Assembly (NCBI RefSeq): GCF_018614655.1
Contig: NZ_JAGGOG010000018.1
Span: forward strand, 276,035-340,034
Direction: 5' to 3'
Length of the DNA stretch: 64,000 nucleotides
DNA from: Pseudomonas fluorescens
GTDB taxonomy: Bacteria; Pseudomonadota; Gammaproteobacteria; Pseudomonadales; Pseudomonadaceae
How positions within the stretch are numbered: the stretch's first letter is position 1; each line of letters opens with the position of its first letter. The translations under genes and the position numbers were made by a program. Below are positions 59,660 to 64,000 of this stretch, in pieces. The notes beneath the pieces were generated by a model. That model was given only the letters and a program-made list of their open reading frames with translations. It had not been told where the DNA came from and did no database searches.

Positions 59660-61375
59660 ATGCGCACCAGTCAATATTTGCTCGCCACACAGAAAGAAAC
59701 GCCATCCGACGCAGTCGTGATCAGCCATCAGTTGATGCTGCGCGCCGGCATGATCCGCAAACTGGCCTCGGGCCTGTACACCTGGCTGCCCATGGGCTTG
59801 AAGGTGATGCGCAAGGTCGAAGCGATCGTTCGTGAAGAAATGAACGCCGCCGGCTCTCTGGAAGTGTTGATGCCGAGCACCCAACCGGCCGAGCTGTGGC
59901 AGGAATCCGGGCGCTGGGAAGAGTACGGCCCTGAATTGCTGCGCTTCAAGGACCGTCATGGCCGCGACTTCTGCGCCGGCCCGACCCACGAAGAAGTGAT
60001 CACCGATCTGATGCGCAATGAGTTGAGCAGCTACAAACAGCTGCCCCTCAACCTGTACCAGATCCAGACCAAATTCCGTGACGAAATCCGCCCACGCTTC
60101 GGTTTGATGCGCGGCCGCGAGTTCATCATGAAGGACGCCTATTCGTTCCACGCGGACCTGCCGTCCCTGCAGGTCACCTACGACCGCATGCACCAGGCCT
60201 ACTGCAACGTGTTCACTCGCCTGGGCCTGAAATTCCGTGCGGTTGAAGCGGACAACGGCTCCATCGGTGGTGCCGGCTCCCATGAGTTCCATGTGCTGGC
60301 CGAATCCGGTGAAGACGATATCGCCTTCAGCAACGGTTCCGACTACGCGGCGAACATCGAGAAAGCCGAAGCCGTGCCACGGGAAACTTCCCGTCCAGCA
60401 CCGGCTGAAGAACTGCGTCTGGTGGATACACCAGAGACCAAGACCATCGCCGCGCTGGTGGAGAAATTCAATCTGCCGATTGAAAAGACCATCAAGACCC
60501 TGATCGTGCATGCCGAAGAAGAAGGCAAGCTGATCGCGCTGGTGATCCGTGGTGACCACGAGCTCAACGAAATCAAGGCTTCCCAGCAACCTGGCGTTGC
60601 CAGCCCGCTGGTCATGGCCAGCGATGCCGAGCTGCGCGACGCCATTGGCGCCGGTGCGGGCTCCCTCGGCCCGCTGAACCTGCCGCTGCCGATCATCATC
60701 GACCGTTCCGTCGAACTGATGAGCGACTTCGGCATCGGTGCCAACCTCGATGACAAACACTACTTCGGCGTCAACTGGGAGCGTGACCTGCCAGTGCCAA
60801 CCGTGGCTGACCTGCGCAACGTGGTGGCCGGCGACCCAAGCCCGGATGGCAAGGGCACGCTGGAAATCAAGCGCGGCATCGAAGTCGGGCACATCTTCCA
60901 GCTGGGCAACAAGTACAGCAAGGCGATGAAGTGCGAAGTACTGGGCGAGAATGGCAAGCCGATCACCCTGGAAATGGGCTGCTACGGCATTGGCGTTTCC
61001 CGCGTGGTTGCTGCTGCCATCGAGCAGAACAACGACGAGAAAGGCATCATCTGGAGCGACGCCCTGGCGCCCTTCCAAATTGCTCTGGTACCGCTGCGCT
61101 ACGAAACCGAACTGGTACGCGAAGCCACCGACAAACTGTATGCCGAACTGACGGCCGCCGGTTTTGAAGTGCTGCTGGATGATCGGGACAAGAAAACCAG
61201 CCCCGGCATCAAGTTCGCCGACATGGAACTGATTGGCATCCCGCACCGGATCGTGGTCAGTGACCGCGGCCTGGCCGATGGCAATCTGGAATACAAGAGC
61301 CGGACCGAAGCCGAAGCCCAACCGTTGCCGGTGGCTGACGTGCTGTCTTTCCTTCAGGCGCGTATTCGTCGCTGA
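59660..61375 (+). CDS. proS: Prolyl-tRNA synthetase (bacterial type)
   Basis: Charges tRNA-Pro with proline. The 571-residue length is typical of the bacterial (ProS type 1) enzyme with an inserted editing domain. Class II motif 1 (about 60-90), motif 2 FRDEIRPRFGLMRGREFIMKDAYSFH and motif 3 with GCYGIGVSRVVAAAIEQNND are clear; the insertion domain with FNLPIEKTIKTLIVH lies between 220 and 380. The ATG at 59660 (MRTSQYLL) is the standard N-terminus; the longer frame lies in the REPIN. Confidence 0.97.
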   Translation: MRTSQYLLATQKETPSDAVVISHQLMLRAGMIRKLASGLYTWLPMGLKVMRKVEAIVREEMNAAGSLEVLMPSTQPAELWQESGRWEEYGPELLRFKDRHGRDFCAGPTHEEVITDLMRNELSSYKQLPLNLYQIQTKFRDEIRPRFGLMRGREFIMKDAYSFHADLPSLQVTYDRMHQAYCNVFTRLGLKFRAVEADNGSIGGAGSHEFHVLAESGEDDIAFSNGSDYAANIEKAEAVPRETSRPAPAEELRLVDTPETKTIAALVEKFNLPIEKTIKTLIVHAEEEGKLIALVIRGDHELNEIKASQQPGVASPLVMASDAELRDAIGAGAGSLGPLNLPLPIIIDRSVELMSDFGIGANLDDKHYFGVNWERDLPVPTVADLRNVVAGDPSPDGKGTLEIKRGIEVGHIFQLGNKYSKAMKCEVLGENGKPITLEMGCYGIGVSRVVAAAIEQNNDEKGIIWSDALAPFQIALVPLRYETELVREATDKLYAELTAAGFEVLLDDRDKKTSPGIKFADMELIGIPHRIVVSDRGLADGNLEYKSRTEAEAQPLPVADVLSFLQARIRR

Positions 61376-61395
61376 AAACCAGATCAAGAGAAGTC

Positions 61396-62349
61396 ATGTT
61401 CAAGCGAAACACCCAAGCCCTGGGGGGCGCCGCCTTGTGCGGTGCCCTGCTGGTCAGCGGCTGCGCCAATCAGATGTCGCAGCGCAGCGAGCACGAGGAA
61501 CGTATCGAGCGCAAATTGCTCGACCATAGCCTGCAGATTGATGTGGGCGAGCCTAAAGTGCTTGAGCTGCCGCAACGCCGGGTTCGAATTCATGAGCAAA
61601 AGACCTTCGAGGTCACCGAGTTCGAAGTGACCCGTCGTTACGATCGCTACACGCCCTACCAGCCATGGCGCAAGCTCTATGAGATGCCGCTGGGCGCGGT
61701 GGCGTTGGTGGCAGGTGTCGGCGCCAACGTGGCCAATGTCTTCGCGCTGGGTAACCTTCCCACCAGCATGACACGTGACTGGCTCAGCTACGGCGTGGAC
61801 GGGCTCAACCCGTTCATGAACGTGCAATCCCACGGACGGGCACAACAGAACCTGGCAGGTATTGATGAAGTCCAGCGCGACAAGCGCCTGGAGTCTTCAA
61901 GACTGCCCTGGAGTGAACGCCCGGTGCAGGTTACCGCAGGCAAGCAGACTCATGAGCTGACCACCGACCGCAGCGGAGTGCTGCGCCTGAACCTGCTGGA
62001 CAGCCCGTTTGCCGAGCAGGACCTGAACCGTATCGGCACACTGAAGATCAGTGTCGACGATGCCCAGGATGATGTGCATTCGGACTCCTCCCTGGCAATC
62101 AGCAATACCCTGCGGGGCAAACTGCTGGAAGCCCATGGCTTGATCTACGACGACCTGGAAGATGACGAAGTCAGTCAGTGGGTACATCGGGTCAAGCGCT
62201 TGTCTGAACTGGGCCTGGAAGAAGAAGCCAGCGAGCTGGAACAAAGCCTGATCGAGCTGACTCGCAATGATCCTGAGTTACAACAGGAATTCCTCAAGGC
62301 CTTGACCAAGGATGCGGGGCGGTTGGTGGCGGATCCAGGGTCGAGCTGA
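61396..62349 (+). CDS. Uncharacterised outer-membrane/periplasmic lipoprotein
   Basis: A 317-residue lipoprotein with signal sequence and lipobox LVSGC (C24). The mature protein has a mid hydrophobic stretch (MPLGAVALVAGVGANVANVFALG, about 96-118), a beta-like middle portion and an acidic helical C-terminus with heptads (EEEASELEQSLIELT). The family is not recognised; similar lipoproteins follow proS in pseudomonads. The ribosome site AAGAGAAG precedes the ATG. It may share the proS transcript, as the gap is 20 bases. Confidence 0.8.
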   Translation: MFKRNTQALGGAALCGALLVSGCANQMSQRSEHEERIERKLLDHSLQIDVGEPKVLELPQRRVRIHEQKTFEVTEFEVTRRYDRYTPYQPWRKLYEMPLGAVALVAGVGANVANVFALGNLPTSMTRDWLSYGVDGLNPFMNVQSHGRAQQNLAGIDEVQRDKRLESSRLPWSERPVQVTAGKQTHELTTDRSGVLRLNLLDSPFAEQDLNRIGTLKISVDDAQDDVHSDSSLAISNTLRGKLLEAHGLIYDDLEDDEVSQWVHRVKRLSELGLEEEASELEQSLIELTRNDPELQQEFLKALTKDAGRLVADPGSS

Positions 62350-62397
62350 GTTTTCAGCAACGCAGACGATCCAAATGTGGGAGCTACGCGATAGCGA

Positions 62398-62497
62398 TGT
62401 AGCCGCTGCCGAGGTACGAGGCTGCGATGCAGTCCGCAGGGGCGCCCCGGGGTCGCTACGCAACCCATCGCAGCCTCGTACCTCGGCAGCAGCTACA
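62398..62497. repeat. CTGTAGCCGCTG repeat, palindromic subtype
   Basis: A 100-bp inverted repeat with about 32-bp arms, the same subtype as 27070-27174. A truncated REP fragment (TGTGGGAGCTACGCG) precedes it. It lies between the convergent lipoprotein and dinB genes. Confidence 0.83.
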
Positions 62498-62536
62498 CCA
62501 CCATTCCAACCAGACCAGTACATTGGTTTCTGGTTT

Positions 62537-63595
62537 CTACCAGGCCAACTCCAACTGCTCATTACCGCCACTCAAATCCAGTAGCCGCACCCCAATCCCC
62601 AACAATCGCACCGGCTTCCCGCCACGATTGAACGCCTGCGTCAGCAACTGCTGATAACTCTCAAGGTCCCGCCCTGCCCCCGCCTGCTCCAGCGTGGTTT
62701 GGGTGAAGTCGTGGAATTTCACTTTGACGAACGGCTTGCCCGCCCGGTAGCTGCTGTCGATGCGCGCTATGCGCCCGGCCAGGGTCTCCATCAATTCAGG
62801 TAATTTTTCCAGGCAACTGGGCAGATCCGGCAGGTCAACATCGTAGGTATTTTCCACACTGATGGATTGCCGGCGACTGTCGTTCTGCACCACCCGGTCA
62901 TCAATCCCACGGGCCAGACTCCAAAGCCGCTCGCCAAAACTGCCGAATTCGCGCACCAGCGCCAGCTTGTTCCACTCCCGCAACTGCAGACAGTCCTCGA
63001 TCCCTAACCGCGCCAACTTGTCCGCCGTCACCTTCCCCACGCCGTGCAGCTTGCTGACGGGCAGCGCCGAGACGAAGTCTTCCACCTGATCAGGGGTAAT
63101 CACAAACAGGCCGTTGGGCTTTTTCCAGTCACTGGCGATCTTGGCCAGGAATTTGTTCGGGGCCACGCCGGCGGAAACGGTGATGTGCAGTTGATTGGAA
63201 ACGCGGCGCCGGATGTCCTGGGCGATGCGCGTGGCGCTGCCGCCAAAATGCGGGCAGTCCGAGACATCCAGATAAGCCTCGTCCAGGGACAGCGGCTCGA
63301 TCAGGTCGGTGTAATCACGAAAGATCGTCTGGATTTCCTTCGACGCTTCTTTATAAGCATCCATGCGCGGCTTGACGATGGTCAAATCCGGGCAGAGCTT
63401 CAAGGCATGCCGAGAGGACATCGCCGAACGCACGCCATAAGCCCGCGCCTCGTAATTGCAGGTGGCAATCACGCCCCGCCGATCCGCCGAACCACCGACT
63501 GCCAAGGGCTTTTGTGCCAGGCTCGGGTCATCGCGCATCTCGATGGCGGCGTAGAAGCAATCACAGTCGACGTGGATGATTTTGCGCTGCGTCAT
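62537..63595 (-). CDS. dinB: DNA polymerase IV (Y family)
   Basis: Translesion DNA polymerase of the SOS response. The 352-residue protein has the catalytic acidic motifs VDCDCFYAAIEMRDD (D9 and the following D) and LDEAYLDVSD (D104, E105), thumb helix-hairpin-helix GVGKVTADKLARLGI, and little-finger domain. The C-terminal beta-clamp-binding motif is likely EQLELAW. A LexA box lies about 50 bases upstream, so it is damage-inducible. Confidence 0.96.
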   Translation of the reverse strand: MTQRKIIHVDCDCFYAAIEMRDDPSLAQKPLAVGGSADRRGVIATCNYEARAYGVRSAMSSRHALKLCPDLTIVKPRMDAYKEASKEIQTIFRDYTDLIEPLSLDEAYLDVSDCPHFGGSATRIAQDIRRRVSNQLHITVSAGVAPNKFLAKIASDWKKPNGLFVITPDQVEDFVSALPVSKLHGVGKVTADKLARLGIEDCLQLREWNKLALVREFGSFGERLWSLARGIDDRVVQNDSRRQSISVENTYDVDLPDLPSCLEKLPELMETLAGRIARIDSSYRAGKPFVKVKFHDFTQTTLEQAGAGRDLESYQQLLTQAFNRGGKPVRLLGIGVRLLDLSGGNEQLELAW

Positions 63596-63644
63596 ATAAA
63601 GAAAGAGGCGGCCAAGGCAGAAAATGCAAGTATCTCACTGACAC

Positions 63645-63660
63645 CTGTATATAGCACCAG
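63645..63660. promoter_or_regulatory. LexA (SOS) box upstream of dinB
   Basis: CTGTATATAGCACCAG fits CTG-N10-CAG with the TATATA core, 50 bases upstream of the dinB start. Confidence 0.82.
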
Positions 63661-63836
63661 TACTTTGAATCTTCCGCACAAGCGGTAGGAAAAAACCCTG
63701 ATGAATTCATTTTCTCAATCGAAACAGCCCCCTCAATAGAGCTGAAAGCCTCGCCCTGACTGGCCCGCGCCCTATCAAGATGTTGCCGTGGAGAGCTAAG
63801 CGATTGAACCACAAGCGCTTTTCTTTGAATCAACGG

Positions 63837-63864
63837 TTGACACACGGTCGTTCCTCTGTAGAAT
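63837..63864 (+). promoter_or_regulatory. Sigma-70 promoter of the initiator tRNA gene
   Basis: TTGACA and TAGAAT with a 16-base spacer; transcription would start about 7 bases before the tRNA. Confidence 0.75.
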
Positions 63865-63877
63865 GCCGACACACAGA

Positions 63878-63954
<77 letters not shown>

Positions 63955-63960
63955 AACATC

Positions 63961-63992
63961 AAAAAAGGCTACTCGAAAGAGTGGCCTTTTTT
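63961..63992 (+). terminator. Terminator after tRNA-fMet
   Basis: AAAAAGGCTACTC-gaaa-GAGTGGCCTTTTTT forms a 9-bp stem (one G-T pair) with a T-run. Confidence 0.88.
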
Positions 63993-64000
63993 GTGCCTGC

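Noticed and set aside
59630..61387. 585-codon minus-strand frame opposite proS.
   Set aside because: Antisense shadow; proS class II motifs are clear on the plus strand.

Overview
The window is an ordinary stretch of Pseudomonas chromosome, most likely from the P. fluorescens species group. The evidence is the gene content (MvaT, GroESL, ColRS, the Entner-Doudoroff cluster with HexR-type operators), the high GC content, and many REP/REPIN repeats of the GTGGGAGCGGGCTTGCTCGCGAA type. There is no phage, CRISPR array or recognisable transposase. Gene order largely follows blocks I know from P. aeruginosa (mvaT-sbcB; MoxR/DUF58; pykA to fumarase; edd-glk-gltR-gtrS/gap; colRS-warAB; groESL-fxsA), joined in a different order.

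Region by region. 1-12.8 kb: the 3' end of mvaT, sbcB, then a membrane/MoxR operon (RDD, SpoIIM-like, DUF4129, DUF4350, MoxR, DUF58). About 3.1 kb of foreign-looking DNA (LysR regulator, NmrA-like oxidoreductase, small PD-(D/E)XK-like protein) splits this operon between DUF4350 and MoxR, and GATCCGG flanks it on both sides. 13-18 kb: pyruvate kinase, enoyl-CoA hydratase, ferredoxin-reductase and class I fumarase. 18-23.3 kb: a DctB/DctD-type two-component system followed by a dicarboxylate/alpha-ketoglutarate MFS permease; a sigma-54 promoter and two DctD-like palindromes precede the permease. 23.4-27 kb: a COG4705 membrane protein with a ColR-like box, a flavin reductase, small proteins and an AraC regulator. 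27-33.5 kb: glucose catabolism (gtrS, gltR, glk, edd / gap) with two HexR operators in the divergent promoter region. 33.7-39.2 kb: iron/heme uptake (ECF sigma, FecR-type anti-sigma, TonB receptor, heme oxygenase, YbaN) with Fur-box-like sites. 39.3-46 kb: chemoreceptor, nitroreductase, and the di-heme/imelysin/DUF1513 periplasmic cluster. 46-50.7 kb: envelope-stress locus colR-colS-warA-warB plus a small exported protein and a divergent PAP2 phosphatase, with ColR-like boxes. 50.8-51.8 kb: a non-coding element of seven ~127-bp tandem units bounded by ~27-bp inverted repeats. 52-64 kb: groESL, fxsA, hugZ, SDR, DUF481, an alkyltransferase-like protein, ampG, proS, a lipoprotein, dinB with a LexA box, and an initiator tRNA.

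The most unusual points are the insertion that breaks the MoxR operon, the inverted-repeat-bounded tandem array beside groESL, the complete sigma-54/DctD control region of the permease, and a candidate new ColR target. I found no clearly novel multi-gene system. All gene calls rest on reading protein motifs and known family features; no database search was run.
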